From: Roseateles sp. DAIF2
Lineage (GTDB): Bacteria > Pseudomonadota > Gammaproteobacteria > Burkholderiales > Burkholderiaceae_C
Assembly: GCF_015624425.1 (NCBI RefSeq)
Contig: NZ_CP049919.1
Location: 1,674,001-1,738,000, forward strand
Length of the DNA stretch: 64,000 nt
Reading direction: 5' to 3'
Below the pieces are notes generated by a model that saw only the letters and a program-made list of their open reading frames with translations, searched no databases and was not told the origin of the DNA. The position numbers and the translations under genes were made by a program. Positions 34,025 through 42,759 of this stretch are shown here, piece after piece (within the stretch, counting starts at the first letter, position 1; the number at the start of each line of letters is the position of its first letter).

Positions 34025-34840
34025 TCAGACGGCTCGTATCTGCAACAGCCGCGAAATGTTCTGCGCCGCCTCCAGCAGCCGCGGCAGATGCTGGGCCAGC
34101 AGGCTTTCGGGCGGGTTGCGGTTGACCTGGGCGCTGACGTTCAGCGCCGCGATGGTGCGGCCATGGCGGTCGACGATCGGCGCGGCCAGCGAGACCAGGC
34201 CTTCCTCCAGTTCCTGATTGACCAGGCACCAGCCCTGCTCGCGCGCCGCCGCGATGCGCAGGCGCAGCTCGTCCAGGTTGGCGACGGTGCGCGCGGTATG
34301 GGCCTGCAGCTGCACCAGGCGCAGATGCGCCTCCAGCTCTTCGGGCGGCAGCGCCGCCAGCAGCACCCGGCCCATCGAGGTGCACCAGGCCGGCAGCCGG
34401 CTGCCCAGGCCCAGGTTGATGCTCATGATCTTGCGGGCCGGCACGCGCAGCACATAGACGATGTCGCCGCCCTCCAGCACCGCGGCCGAGCAGCTCTCCT
34501 TCAGGTCGGCCACCAGGGTCTGCATCACCGGCTCGGCGAACTGCCACAGCGGCTGCGAGGACAGGTAGGCGAAGCCCAGGTCCAGGATCTTCGGCGTCAG
34601 ATAGAACAGCCGGCCGTCGCTCCTCACATAGCCCAGCGTCTCCAGGGTCAGCAGGATGCGGCGCGCGCCGGCGCGGGTCAGGCCGCAGCGCTTGGCCACC
34701 TCGGTCAGGGTCTGGCGCGGCGCCTCGGCGCTGAAGGCGCGGATCACCGCCAGGCCGCGGGCGAACGACTGCACATAACTGTCCCCCGGCTTCAGGTCCG
34801 GCAGGGCGGAGACGGGGCTGCTGCTGCTCGCTTCGTTCAT
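34025..34840 (-). CDS. IclR-family regulator (PcaR/PobR-like)
   Basis: A 271-residue regulator with an N-terminal winged helix (about 28-90; SFARGLAVIRAFSAEAPRQTLTEVAKRCGLTRAGARRIL read in parts) and a C-terminal IclR effector domain (about 100-265) with SMGRVLLAAL and GLVSLAAPIVDRHGRTIAALNVS. The FARGLAVI...LTEVA...TRAGARRILLTL pattern is characteristic of the PcaR/PcaU/PobR branch that answers to protocatechuate, 4-hydroxybenzoate or similar aromatics. No aromatic pathway gene is adjacent. The start MNEASSSS at 34840 is preferred over a longer frame. It is divergent from the AIM24 gene by 79 bp. Confidence 0.9.
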   Translation of the reverse strand: MNEASSSSPVSALPDLKPGDSYVQSFARGLAVIRAFSAEAPRQTLTEVAKRCGLTRAGARRILLTLETLGYVRSDGRLFYLTPKILDLGFAYLSSQPLWQFAEPVMQTLVADLKESCSAAVLEGGDIVYVLRVPARKIMSINLGLGSRLPAWCTSMGRVLLAALPPEELEAHLRLVQLQAHTARTVANLDELRLRIAAAREQGWCLVNQELEEGLVSLAAPIVDRHGRTIAALNVSAQVNRNPPESLLAQHLPRLLEAAQNISRLLQIRAV

Positions 34841-34919
34841 GGGGAGCCAGTATAGGCAGCCAAGATTGGTTACCATCGCGACCGTTTTGATGTTGGGCTT
34901 CGGCCGGGAGATGAGCGAT

Positions 34920-35735
34920 ATGGCGATGGACGTGGTGGACTACGAGATCAAGGGCAGCGAGATGCAGTACGTCGAGGTCGAACTCGACCCCGGCGAGGCG
35001 GCGATCGGCGAGGCCGGCAGCATGATGTTCATGGACGCCGGCATCTCGATGGACACGGTGTTCGGCGACGGCTCGGCCAGCCAAGGCGGCTTCTTCGGCA
35101 AGCTGCTGGGCGCCGGCAAGCGCCTGATCACCGGCGAGTCGCTGTTCACGACCATCTACACCAACAACGCCGGCGCCAAGCAGCGCGTGGCCTTCGCCGC
35201 CCCCTATCCCGGCAAGATCCTGCCGATGGACCTGCGCCAGCTGGGCGGCACCCTGATCTGCCAGAAGGACGCCTTCCTGTGCGCGGCCCGCGGCGTCTCG
35301 CTGGGCATCGCGCTGCAGCAGAAGCTCAGCACCGGTTTCTTCGGCGGCGAGGGTTTCATCATGCAGAAGCTGGACGGCGACGGCCTGGCCTTCGTGCATG
35401 CCGGCGGCACCGTCGTGCGCCGCACCCTGCAGCCGGGCCAGACCTTGCTGGTGGACACCGGCTGTGTCGTGGCCTACACGCCCAGCGTCGATTTCGAGAT
35501 CCAGTATGTCGGCAAGATCAAGACCGCGCTGTTCGGCGGCGAGGGCCTGTTCCTGGCCAAGCTGACCGGCCCCGGCGAGGTCTGGCTGCAGAGCCTGCCG
35601 TTCTCGCGCCTGGCCTCGCGCATCTTCGCGGCCGCGCCGCAGAACGGCGGCCGCCGCGAGGAGGGCTCGGTGCTGGGCGGCTTCGCGGCCGGCGGCCTGC
35701 TCGGCTCGGTGCTGGGCGGCGACGACGAGGAATAA
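34920..35735 (+). CDS. AIM24 family protein (TIGR00266)
   Basis: A 271-residue protein of the AIM24 family, a beta-prism fold named after a yeast mitochondrial protein; the bacterial role is unknown. Typical segments are EAGSMMFMDAGISMDT, LITGESLFTTIYTN, PGKILPMDLRQLGGTLICQKDAFLCAARGV read in parts, and GEGLFLAKLTGPGEVWLQSLPF. The tail is Gly-rich and acidic (GGDDEE). The ATG at 34920 sits nine bases after GGGAG; the ATG at 34911 is closer than a normal ribosome site allows. A terminator follows at 35813. Confidence 0.88.
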   Translation: MAMDVVDYEIKGSEMQYVEVELDPGEAAIGEAGSMMFMDAGISMDTVFGDGSASQGGFFGKLLGAGKRLITGESLFTTIYTNNAGAKQRVAFAAPYPGKILPMDLRQLGGTLICQKDAFLCAARGVSLGIALQQKLSTGFFGGEGFIMQKLDGDGLAFVHAGGTVVRRTLQPGQTLLVDTGCVVAYTPSVDFEIQYVGKIKTALFGGEGLFLAKLTGPGEVWLQSLPFSRLASRIFAAAPQNGGRREEGSVLGGFAAGGLLGSVLGGDDEE

Positions 35736-35812
35736 GGAAAAACATCTTCGGTCGCGTCCGACCGGATTGATGCGGCTTAAGACGCCGGCAAGCCGCCGGC
35801 GCCTACACTTCG

Positions 35813-35844
35813 GGGCAGTGCCGTTGGCGCTGCCCTTTTGTTTT
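35813..35844 (+). terminator. Rho-independent terminator after the AIM24 gene
   Basis: GGGCAGTGC (35813-35821) pairs with GCGCTGCCC (35827-35835) with one G-T pair, loop CGTTG, then TTTTGTTTT. It lies 78 bp after the AIM24 stop and 38 bp before the next gene start, so the next gene probably has its own promoter or relies on read-through. Confidence 0.82.
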
Positions 35845-35881
35845 GGGGTGCGGGCGGCCCGAATCCGAGGAAAGAATTAGC

Positions 35882-36889
35882 TTGTTGACCTTCCTGACTT
35901 CCCGGCCGCGCCTCGCGGCCCTGGCGCTGCTGGGCGCTTCCCTGTGCGCGGCGACGACGGCGGCGCGGGCGAGCAGCCCGATCTTCGTGCTGAACTCGCT
36001 GGACGCCGACATCAGCGTGGTCGACCCGGTCAGCTTCACGCAGACCAAGCGCATCCCCACCGGCAAGGAGCCGCACCACCTCTACCTGACGCCGGACGAG
36101 AAGTCGCTGGTGGTGGCGAATGCGCTGGGCGATTCGCTGACCTTCATCGATCCGCGCACGGCCCAGGTGCAGCGCGTGCTGCAGGGCATCAGCGATCCCT
36201 ACCATCTGCGCTTCTCGCCGGACATGAAATGGTTCGTCACCGCGGCGAACCGGCTGGACCATGTGGCCTTCTACCGCTGGGTGCCGGGCGACGCGGCCAA
36301 GCCGCTGCAACTGGTCAAGCGGGTCGAGGCGCCGAAGACGCCCAGCCATCTCTTCATCGACAGCAAGAGCACGGTGCTCTATGTCTCGCTGCAGGACAGC
36401 GACGAGCTGATGGCGATCGGCCTGGCCGACCAGGCGCCGCGCTGGAAGATCAAGGTCGGCAAGATGCCGGCCGACGTCTACCTGACGCCGGACGACAAGC
36501 ATCTGCTGGTGGCGCTGACCGGCGATTCGGTGGTCGAGGTCTATGACGTCTCCGGCGCGCAGCCGCGCCTGGTCAAGCGCCTGCCGACCGGCAAGGGCGC
36601 GCATTCCTTCCGCGCCCTGGGCGACAAGCGCCATGTCTTCGTCAGCAACCGCGCGGCCAACACGATCAGCAAGATCCAGCTGTCCGACTTCACGGTCGTG
36701 GCCGAACTGCCCGGCCCCGGCGGCCCGGACGACATGGACGTGCTGGCCGACGGCAAGACCCTGCTGGTCACCTCGCGCTGGAGCGGCAAGCTCACGATGG
36801 TGGACATCGACAAGCGCCAGGTGCTGCGCAAGGTCAAGGTCGGCAAGTCGCCCCACGGCGTCTGGACCCTGGACCACGCGCCCCGATGA
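35882..36889 (+). CDS. Exported YncE-like beta-propeller protein
   Basis: A 335-residue protein. A TTG start at 35882 is proposed because GAGGAAAG lies seven bases upstream and it gives a clean signal peptide ending [10 protein letters not shown]. The mature part is a seven-bladed YVTN/YncE-type propeller: repeated blocks such as VLNSLDADISVVDP, LYLTPDEKSLVVANALGDSLTFIDP, VYLTPDDKHLLVAL, VFVSNRAANTISKIQ and LLVTSRWSGKLTMVDI. Such proteins are periplasmic and often bind DNA, cell-wall or cofactor ligands; no specific function can be given. It overlaps the polysaccharide deacetylase gene by four bases, suggesting a joint envelope role. Confidence 0.82.
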   Translation: MLTFLTSRPRLAALALLGASLCAATTAARASSPIFVLNSLDADISVVDPVSFTQTKRIPTGKEPHHLYLTPDEKSLVVANALGDSLTFIDPRTAQVQRVLQGISDPYHLRFSPDMKWFVTAANRLDHVAFYRWVPGDAAKPLQLVKRVEAPKTPSHLFIDSKSTVLYVSLQDSDELMAIGLADQAPRWKIKVGKMPADVYLTPDDKHLLVALTGDSVVEVYDVSGAQPRLVKRLPTGKGAHSFRALGDKRHVFVSNRAANTISKIQLSDFTVVAELPGPGGPDDMDVLADGKTLLVTSRWSGKLTMVDIDKRQVLRKVKVGKSPHGVWTLDHAPR

Positions 36890-37689
36890 GCCTGCGGGCC
36901 TGGGCCGCCGCGCTGCTGGCGGTGGCGCACCTGGGGGCATCGGCTTGTCAGCCCGGTGAGAAGCCGGTGTTCCTCACGTTCGACACCGGCCACATGGGCG
37001 TTGCGCCGCTGGTGGCCGAGATGATCCGGAAACATCAGCTGAAGCTGAGCTTCTTCCTGGCCGACGAGCCGACCCTGAACGGCGGCAGCAGCCTGGATGA
37101 GCAATGGGCGCCCTGGTGGCGCGAGCGTGCGGCCGAGGGCCATGACTTCGGCTCGCACACCTGGGAACATGACATCTGGGTCGCCGACCTGCCGACGGCC
37201 CCTGGCGGGTCTCCGCGCTTTCGCTTCCGCACCCAGGCCGGTGAGCAGCCGGCGCGTTTTCGCGAGCTGAGCGCCGCGCAGTATTGCGAGGAGCTGAAGA
37301 AGCCGGCGCAGCGCTTCAAGGCCATGACCGGGCGCGAGATGGCGCCGATCTTCCGCGCCCCGGGCGGCAAGGCCTCGAAGGCCCTGCTGGACGCGGCGCG
37401 CGCCTGCGGCTTCGAGCATGTGGGCTGGAGCCCGGCCGGCTTCCTGGGCGACGAACTGAACAGCGAGCGCTACCCGAACGCCCGGCTGCTGGCCAAGGCC
37501 CTGCGCGACATCCGGCCCGGCGACATCCTGCTGGCGCATCTGGGCATCTGGTCGCGCCAGGAGGCCTGGGCGCCGGCGGTGCTGGAGCCGCTGATCGAGG
37601 GCCTGAAGGCCAAGGGCATGTGCTTCGCGCCGCTGCGCGAACATCCCCGTCATGCGAAGCTGATGGCGGCAAGCCGCCCCAATCCCTGA
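36886..37689 (+). CDS. Polysaccharide deacetylase family protein, exported, atypical metal site
   Basis: A 267-residue NodB-homology protein with an N-terminal signal (to about residue 20). Metal and catalytic motifs can be followed: TFDTG at 31-35, SHTWEH with His91 and His95, FRAPGG near 158, and ILLAHLG near 208. In the canonical motif TFDDG the second Asp binds the metal; here it is Thr34, while Asp33 (the base) and both histidines are kept. Related proteobacterial proteins show the same change, so it is probably a subfamily trait. It is co-translated with the propeller gene (ATGA overlap) and sits 4 bp before the sterol-desaturase-like gene. Confidence 0.87.
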   Translation: MSLRAWAAALLAVAHLGASACQPGEKPVFLTFDTGHMGVAPLVAEMIRKHQLKLSFFLADEPTLNGGSSLDEQWAPWWRERAAEGHDFGSHTWEHDIWVADLPTAPGGSPRFRFRTQAGEQPARFRELSAAQYCEELKKPAQRFKAMTGREMAPIFRAPGGKASKALLDAARACGFEHVGWSPAGFLGDELNSERYPNARLLAKALRDIRPGDILLAHLGIWSRQEAWAPAVLEPLIEGLKAKGMCFAPLREHPRHAKLMAASRPNP

Positions 37690-37693
37690 TGCG

Positions 37694-38671
37694 ATGGACC
37701 TCCTGAGCGAGTACTTCGACCTGGCCCAGCAGTGGCTGTTCGAGCAGCTGCTGCAGCCGCTGCTGTTCGCGCTGGGCCTGGGCAATCTGCTGGAGGACGG
37801 CTATGCCGCGACCGGCTGGCTGCTGGTGGGCCTGATCCAGATCGCGGTGATGCTGACCCTGTTCAAGGCGCTGGAGCGCTGGCGCCCGGTGGAAGCGGTG
37901 ACGGACCGGCCGGCGGTACGGGTGGACGTGATCTATACCCTGATCCATCGCCTGGGCCTGTTCCGCGTCGCGATGTTCTTCGCGATCGATCCGCTGTGGG
38001 ACGCGCTGTCGGGCGAGCTGCGTCTGGCCGGCGTGCCCAGCTTCCAGCTCGATGCGCTGTGGCCCGGCGTGACCGACATCGCTTGGGTCAGCTTCCTGCT
38101 CTACCTGCTGGTGTTCGACTTCGTCAACTACTGGCTGCACCGCGCCCAGCACCAGTTCCACTGGTGGTGGCAGCTGCATGCGCTGCACCACAGCCAGCGC
38201 CAGATGACCCTGTGGAGCGACAACCGCAACCACCTGCTCGACGATGTGCTGATGGATGCGGCCATCGTGCTGCTGGCGCGCTTCATCGGCGTCGAGCCGG
38301 GCCAGTTCGTGCTGCTGGTGGCGCTGTCGCAGCTGCTGGAGAGCCTGTCGCACGCGAACACGCGGCTGTGGTTCGGCCCGCTGCTGGAGCGGGTGCTGGT
38401 GAGCCCGCGCTTTCATCGCCGCCACCATTCGATCGGCATCGGCCATGAGTCGGCCGCGGGCCGCGGCACCCTGGGCGGCTGCAACTTCGCGGTGCTGTTC
38501 CCGATCTGGGACCAGCTGTTCGGCACCGCCGACTGGCAGCTGCGCTATGACCCGACCGGCATCCGCGACCAGCTGCCGGAAGAAGGCGGCCGCGACTATG
38601 GCCGCGGCTTCTGGGCCCAGCAATGGCTGGGCCTGACGCGGTTGGCGGGTCGGCTGCTGCCGCGGCGCTGA
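37694..38671 (+). CDS. Sterol desaturase/fatty acid hydroxylase family membrane protein
   Basis: A 325-residue integral membrane di-iron enzyme of the fatty acid hydroxylase superfamily. The histidine clusters are HRAQH at about 150-154, HALHHS at about 163-168 and HRRHHS near 241-246. Three to four hydrophobic helices precede and surround them. Members hydroxylate or desaturate lipids such as sterols, ceramides or hopanoids; the substrate here is unknown. The gene follows the polysaccharide deacetylase with a 4-bp gap, so it is part of the same envelope-related operon. Confidence 0.88.
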   Translation: MDLLSEYFDLAQQWLFEQLLQPLLFALGLGNLLEDGYAATGWLLVGLIQIAVMLTLFKALERWRPVEAVTDRPAVRVDVIYTLIHRLGLFRVAMFFAIDPLWDALSGELRLAGVPSFQLDALWPGVTDIAWVSFLLYLLVFDFVNYWLHRAQHQFHWWWQLHALHHSQRQMTLWSDNRNHLLDDVLMDAAIVLLARFIGVEPGQFVLLVALSQLLESLSHANTRLWFGPLLERVLVSPRFHRRHHSIGIGHESAAGRGTLGGCNFAVLFPIWDQLFGTADWQLRYDPTGIRDQLPEEGGRDYGRGFWAQQWLGLTRLAGRLLPRR

Positions 38672-38720
38672 CGGGTATGCTTGCAGGCTTTCACGCCTTG
38701 CAAGAAGAAAGACCCCGACG

Positions 38721-39608
38721 ATGGTGAACACCATGGGCCGCCTGGCCGATGCCTGCTGGCGCGCCGCCGCCTATTGCCTGCATCCGCGTGTGATCGGGCT
38801 GTCGCTGCTGCCGCTGCTGATCGCGGCCGGGCTGACGGTCGGCCTGGCCTATTTCTTCTGGGAGGCGGCGGTCGATGGCGTGCGCGCCACCCTGGAATCC
38901 TGGCTGCTGGTCGAGAGCCTGCTGCGCTGGCTGGCCAGCATGGGCGGGGAGGGCTTTCGCAGCGTGATCGCGCCGGCCCTGGTGATCGCGATGGCCGTGC
39001 CGGTGGTGCTGGTGCTGAGCCTGGTGCTGGTGGCGCTCTTGATGACGCCCTCGGTGGTGGCGCTGGTGGCCGAGCGCCGCTTCCCGCAGCTCGAGCGCAA
39101 GCGCGGCGCCAGCTGGTGGCAGGGCCTGGCCTGGTCGCTGCTGTGCTCGGTCGGCGCGCTGCTGGCGCTGTTCCTCAGCATGCCCTTCTGGCTGATCCCG
39201 CCGCTGGTGCTGGTGCTGCCGCCGCTGATCTGGGGCTGGCTGTCCTACCGTGTCTTTGCCTTCGACGTGCTGGCCGAGCATGCCTCGGCCGCGGAGCGCA
39301 AGCGCCTGATGCGCGAGCATCGCCTGCCGCTGCTGGGCATGGGCGTGATCACCGGCTATCTGGGCGCCGCGCCCTCGCTGATCTGGGCCTTCAGCATGCT
39401 GACCGTGGTGTTCGCGCCGGTGCTGGTGGTGCTGACGGTCTGGCTCTACACCCTGGTGTTCGCCTTCTCGACCCTGTGGTTCGCGCATTACGCGCTGGCC
39501 GCGCTGGCCGCGCTGCGCGCGGCCGAGCCGGCGGTGGTGCCGCCCGTCGAGCAGGTGCCGCCACCCGAGGCGACGCCGCCCCAGCTGCCGCCCTACCAGA
39601 TGCCCTGA
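38721..39608 (+). CDS. EI24 domain membrane protein (CysZ-like)
   Basis: A 295-residue protein with several long hydrophobic helices (about 24-47, 80-110, 133-165, 200-250) and the EI24 family pattern (LHPRVIGLSLLPLLIAAGL; PPLIWGWLSYRVFAFDVLAEHASAAER, read in parts). CysZ, a relative, is a sulfate permease; a role in sulfur supply is possible but not supported by neighbours. The C-terminus is Pro-rich (PPVEQVPPPEATPPQLPP). It lies 9 bp before the CinA-type gene. The ATG four codons inside (MGRLAD) is an alternative start. Confidence 0.85.
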   Translation: MVNTMGRLADACWRAAAYCLHPRVIGLSLLPLLIAAGLTVGLAYFFWEAAVDGVRATLESWLLVESLLRWLASMGGEGFRSVIAPALVIAMAVPVVLVLSLVLVALLMTPSVVALVAERRFPQLERKRGASWWQGLAWSLLCSVGALLALFLSMPFWLIPPLVLVLPPLIWGWLSYRVFAFDVLAEHASAAERKRLMREHRLPLLGMGVITGYLGAAPSLIWAFSMLTVVFAPVLVVLTVWLYTLVFAFSTLWFAHYALAALAALRAAEPAVVPPVEQVPPPEATPPQLPPYQMP

Positions 39609-39617
39609 GCGCGAGCG

Positions 39618-40433
39618 ATGACGACAAGGAACATCGGCCTGATCGTCGTGGGCGACGAGATCCTGTCCGGCAAGCGCCAGGACAAGCATTTGGCGAAATT
39701 CATCGAGCTGCTGGCCGCGCGCGGCCTCTCGCTGGCCTGGGCCGAATATGTCGGCGACGATCGCGAGCGCCTCACCGCGGCGCTCAGGCGCGCCTTCGCC
39801 AGCGGCGACCTGGTGCTCAGCTGCGGCGGCATCGGTGCCACGCCGGACGACCACACGCGCCAGGCCGCGGCCGCCGCGCTGGAGCGCGAGCTGCTGATCC
39901 ATCCGGACGCGCGCGAGCTGATCTGGCAGCGCATCCAGCAGCTGGCGGCGGAGCAGGGCCAGGCGGCCGACGCCGCGCATCCGGACAGCCAGCGCCGCTT
40001 CGAGATGGGGCGCTTCCCGGCCGGCGCCGAGCTGATCCCGAATCCCTACAACCAGATCCCGGGCTTCTTCGTCGGCAGCGTCTACTTCGTGCCGGGCTTT
40101 CCGGTGATGGCGCACCCGATGATGGAATGGGTGCTGGACGAGCGCCATGCCGAGCTGCACCGTGCCAGCGGCGTGCGCGAGCTGTCGCTGATCGTGGCCG
40201 GCGCGATGGAGGCCACCCTGACCCCGCTGATGGAGCACATCGAGGCGGAGTTCGCCGGCGTCAAGGTGTTCAGCCTGCCCAGCGTCGACCATCCGGAATG
40301 GGGGCGCCATATCGAGCTGGGCGTCAAGGCCGGCCCGGAACTGCCGCCCGAGGCCCTGCGTGAAGCCTATGCCGCGCTGAAATCCGGCCTATCCCAGTTT
40401 GGTGCATTGATAAGAACCGAATTGGTGCGCTAG
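39618..40433 (+). CDS. CinA-type molybdopterin-binding domain protein
   Basis: A 271-residue protein consisting of the MoCF_BD domain found at the N-terminus of CinA (competence/damage-inducible protein A). NIGLIVVGDEILSGKRQDKH opens it, LSCGGIGATPDDHTRQAAA is the cofactor-binding loop, and GFFVGSVYFVPGFPVMAHPM follows. The C-terminal nicotinamide-mononucleotide deamidase half of full CinA is absent; the short form is common in proteobacteria. Its stop codon lies two bases before the first NtrC box of the glnA promoter. Confidence 0.9.
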   Translation: MTTRNIGLIVVGDEILSGKRQDKHLAKFIELLAARGLSLAWAEYVGDDRERLTAALRRAFASGDLVLSCGGIGATPDDHTRQAAAAALERELLIHPDARELIWQRIQQLAAEQGQAADAAHPDSQRRFEMGRFPAGAELIPNPYNQIPGFFVGSVYFVPGFPVMAHPMMEWVLDERHAELHRASGVRELSLIVAGAMEATLTPLMEHIEAEFAGVKVFSLPSVDHPEWGRHIELGVKAGPELPPEALREAYAALKSGLSQFGALIRTELVR

Positions 40434-40435
40434 GA

Positions 40436-40452
40436 TGCACCGCTGTGGTGCT
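40436..40452 (+). promoter_or_regulatory. NtrC-binding site 1 upstream of glnA
   Basis: TGCACC, five bases, GGTGCT matches the NtrC dyad TGCACY-N5-GGTGCA in 11 of 12 defined bases. It lies about 125 bp upstream of the sigma54 element, a normal enhancer distance. Confidence 0.82.
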
Positions 40453-40525
40453 TCGAGCCGCCCGAGCTGTCGCGTACCGGGCGAACAGCGCATCAAACGC
40501 CGGCAACATCGCGGTGCTACAAGCA

Positions 40526-40542
40526 TGCACCGTGCTGGCGCC
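40526..40542 (+). promoter_or_regulatory. NtrC-binding site 2 upstream of glnA
   Basis: TGCACC, five bases, GGCGCC is a second, weaker copy of the NtrC dyad. It begins 90 bp after site 1 and lies about 35 bp before the -24 element. Paired sites allow co-operative NtrC binding. Confidence 0.7.
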
Positions 40543-40567
40543 GGGCGGCGGGAAATGGCGCAGCGGC

Positions 40568-40583
40568 TGGCACGCAAACTGCT
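40568..40583 (+). promoter_or_regulatory. Sigma54 promoter of glnA
   Basis: TGGCACG, four bases, CTGCT fits the sigma54 consensus TGGCACG-N4-TTGCW with a single mismatch and the required 10-bp spacing between GG (40569) and GC (40581). It lies 89 bp before the glnA start, downstream of two NtrC boxes. Expression should rise under nitrogen limitation through NtrB/NtrC encoded just downstream. Confidence 0.88.
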
Positions 40584-40671
40584 TTCTCTAGCGAAGACGC
40601 CCTCGGGCGCTCGCCGAATTCATCTTTTTCGACGTATTCACACCCCGTCCCAATCCGCTTAGGAGCTATTG

Positions 40672-42087
40672 ATGGCCAAGACCGTCGCCGACGTGATGCA
40701 AATGGTGAAAGACAACGAAGTCAAGTTCGTTGATTTCCGCTTCACCGACACCCGTGGCAAAGAGCAGCACGTGTCCGTGCCTGTGTCCCACTTCGACGAG
40801 GACAAGTTCGCGTCGGGCCATGCGTTCGACGGTTCCTCCATCGCCGGCTGGAAGGGCATCGAGGCCTCCGACATGCTGCTGATGCCGGACCCGAACACCG
40901 CCAACATCGACCCCTTCTTCGAAGAGCCGACCCTGATCCTGTCCTGCGACGTGATCGACCCGGCCGACGGCAAGGCCTATGAACGCGATCCCCGCTCGCT
41001 GGCCAAGCGCGCCGAGGCCTACCTGAAGTCCTCCGGCCTGGGCGACACCGCCTACTTCGGTCCCGAGCCCGAGTTCTTCATCTTCGACTCGGTGCGCTGG
41101 AACGTCGACATGTCCGGCTGCTTCGTCAAGATCGAGTCCGAGGAAGCCGCCTGGAACACCGGCAAGGAATACGAGCACGGCAACCATGGCTACCGCCCCA
41201 CCGTGAAGGGCGGCTACTTCCCGGTGCCCCCGGTCGACAGCGGCCAGGATATGCGCTCGGAAATGTGCCTGATCCTCGAACAGCTGGGCATCCCGGTCGA
41301 GGTGCACCACCACGAGGTGGCCAACGCCGGCCAGATGGAAATCGGCACCAAGTTCAGCTCCCTGGTGCAGCGCGCCGACTGGACCCAGCTGCAGAAATAC
41401 GTGATCCAGAACGTGGCCCATGCCTACGGCAAGACCGCCACCTTCATGCCCAAGCCCATCGTCGGCGACAACGGCAGCGGCATGCATGTGCACCAGTCGG
41501 TCTGGAAGGACGGCAAGAACCTGTTCGCCGGTGACGGCTATGCCGGCCTGAGTGAATTCGCGCTGTACTACATCGGCGGCATCATCAAGCATGCCCGCGC
41601 GCTGAACGCGATCACCAACCCCGGCACGAACTCGTACAAGCGCCTGGTGCCCGGCTTCGAAGCCCCGGTGAAGCTGGCCTACTCGGCCAAGAACCGCTCG
41701 GCCTCGATCCGCATCCCCTATGTGGCGAACCCCAAGGGCCGCCGCGTCGAGGCGCGCTTCCCCGATCCTTCCGCCAACCCCTACCTGTGCTTCGCCGCGC
41801 TGCTGATGGCGGGTCTGGACGGCGTCGAGAACAAGATCCATCCGGGCGAGGCCGCCACCAAGGATCTGTACCACCTGCCGCCGGAAGAAGACGCGAAGAT
41901 CCCGACCGTCTGCCACAGCCTGGACCAGGCCCTGGAGTACCTGGACAAGGACCGTGCATTCCTCACGAAGGGCGGCGTGTTCACCGACGCTTACATCGAC
42001 GCCTACATCGAGCTGAAGATGCAGGAAGTGCAGCGCTTCCGCATGACCACCCACCCGGTGGAGTTCGACATGTACTACACGCTGTGA
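40672..42087 (+). CDS. glnA: Glutamine synthetase type I
   Basis: GlnA assimilates ammonium into glutamine. The 471-residue protein is of the adenylylated GSI-beta type: the modified tyrosine is Tyr400 in DLYHLPPEE (Tyr397 in enteric enzymes). Other signatures are [17 protein letters not shown], the metal-binding FGPEPEFF, the [13 protein letters not shown] block, the ATP-binding [16 protein letters not shown] and NRSASIRIP. The ATG at 40672 follows AGGAGCTATT; a TTG one codon earlier is in frame but less likely. It is preceded by a sigma54/NtrC promoter and followed by a terminator, then by ntrB and ntrC. Confidence 0.98.
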   Translation: MAKTVADVMQMVKDNEVKFVDFRFTDTRGKEQHVSVPVSHFDEDKFASGHAFDGSSIAGWKGIEASDMLLMPDPNTANIDPFFEEPTLILSCDVIDPADGKAYERDPRSLAKRAEAYLKSSGLGDTAYFGPEPEFFIFDSVRWNVDMSGCFVKIESEEAAWNTGKEYEHGNHGYRPTVKGGYFPVPPVDSGQDMRSEMCLILEQLGIPVEVHHHEVANAGQMEIGTKFSSLVQRADWTQLQKYVIQNVAHAYGKTATFMPKPIVGDNGSGMHVHQSVWKDGKNLFAGDGYAGLSEFALYYIGGIIKHARALNAITNPGTNSYKRLVPGFEAPVKLAYSAKNRSASIRIPYVANPKGRRVEARFPDPSANPYLCFAALLMAGLDGVENKIHPGEAATKDLYHLPPEEDAKIPTVCHSLDQALEYLDKDRAFLTKGGVFTDAYIDAYIELKMQEVQRFRMTTHPVEFDMYYTL

Positions 42088-42140
42088 TGCCCATGGGCGG
42101 CGAGCGTGATGCCCACGCCACGCCGCCCGGGCCGGCGCGC

Positions 42141-42171
42141 AAGGGACGGCTTTGGCCGTCCCTTTTCTTTT
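42141..42171 (+). terminator. Rho-independent terminator after glnA
   Basis: AGGGACGGC (42142-42150) pairs perfectly with GCCGTCCCT (42155-42163) over a TTTG loop, followed by TTTCTTTT. It lies 54 bp after the glnA stop and separates it from the DUF4124 gene and glnL-glnG. Confidence 0.9.
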
Positions 42172-42201
42172 GCGGACGCTCGCTTGCGCCACAATCACGC
42201 C

Positions 42202-42699
42202 ATGCCTCATCGCCTCGCCCTGTTGCCGCTGCTCCTGCTTGCCGCCTCCGGCGTGCAGGCCCAGCAGGTCTACCGCTGCCCGGGACCGCCGGTGCTCTAC
42301 ACCGACGCGCTCAGCGCGAAGGAGGCGCAGGAGAAGGGCTGCCGCTCGATCGAGGGCACGCCGATCACGATCCTGCAGTCGCCCAAGCCGCGGCCCGCGG
42401 CCTCGGGGGCGACCGCCGGCGCACCGGTGCAGAGGACCGGCAATGACGGCCGCGTCGAGCCGGCCCAGCAGAAGGTGCGCGATGACGAGCGCCGCCGCGT
42501 GCTGGAGGGCGAGCTGCGCGAGGGCGAGCAGCGCCTGGCCGAGCTGCAGCGCGAGTACCAGGGCGGCCAGCCCGAGCGCCGCGGCGACGAACGCAATTTC
42601 CAGAAGTACCTGGACCGGGTGGCCGAGCTCAAGGCCAGCATCACCCGCCAGGAGGCCGACATCCAGGCCCTCAAGCGCGAGATCAGCAAGCTGCCCTGA
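42202..42699 (+). CDS. Exported DUF4124-type protein with coiled coil
   Basis: A 165-residue protein with a signal peptide (MPHRLALLPLLLLAASGVQA) and then QQVYRCPGPPVLYTDALSAKEAQEKGCRSI, which matches the short DUF4124 domain (xxYrC...Y.d....GC). The second half is highly charged and predicted to be a coiled coil (DDERRRVLEGELREGEQRLAEL and later KASITRQEADIQALKREI, read in parts). The start is set by the signal peptide. It sits between glnA and glnL, a place where similar small proteins often occur in Burkholderiales, but a link to nitrogen control is not known. Confidence 0.8.
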   Translation: MPHRLALLPLLLLAASGVQAQQVYRCPGPPVLYTDALSAKEAQEKGCRSIEGTPITILQSPKPRPAASGATAGAPVQRTGNDGRVEPAQQKVRDDERRRVLEGELREGEQRLAELQREYQGGQPERRGDERNFQKYLDRVAELKASITRQEADIQALKREISKLP

Positions 42700-42759
42700 C
42701 GGTGCCGCCCTAGGCGCGCCGCTGCATGGCCTTGGATTCCGCGCCGGGGCCCCCCGACC

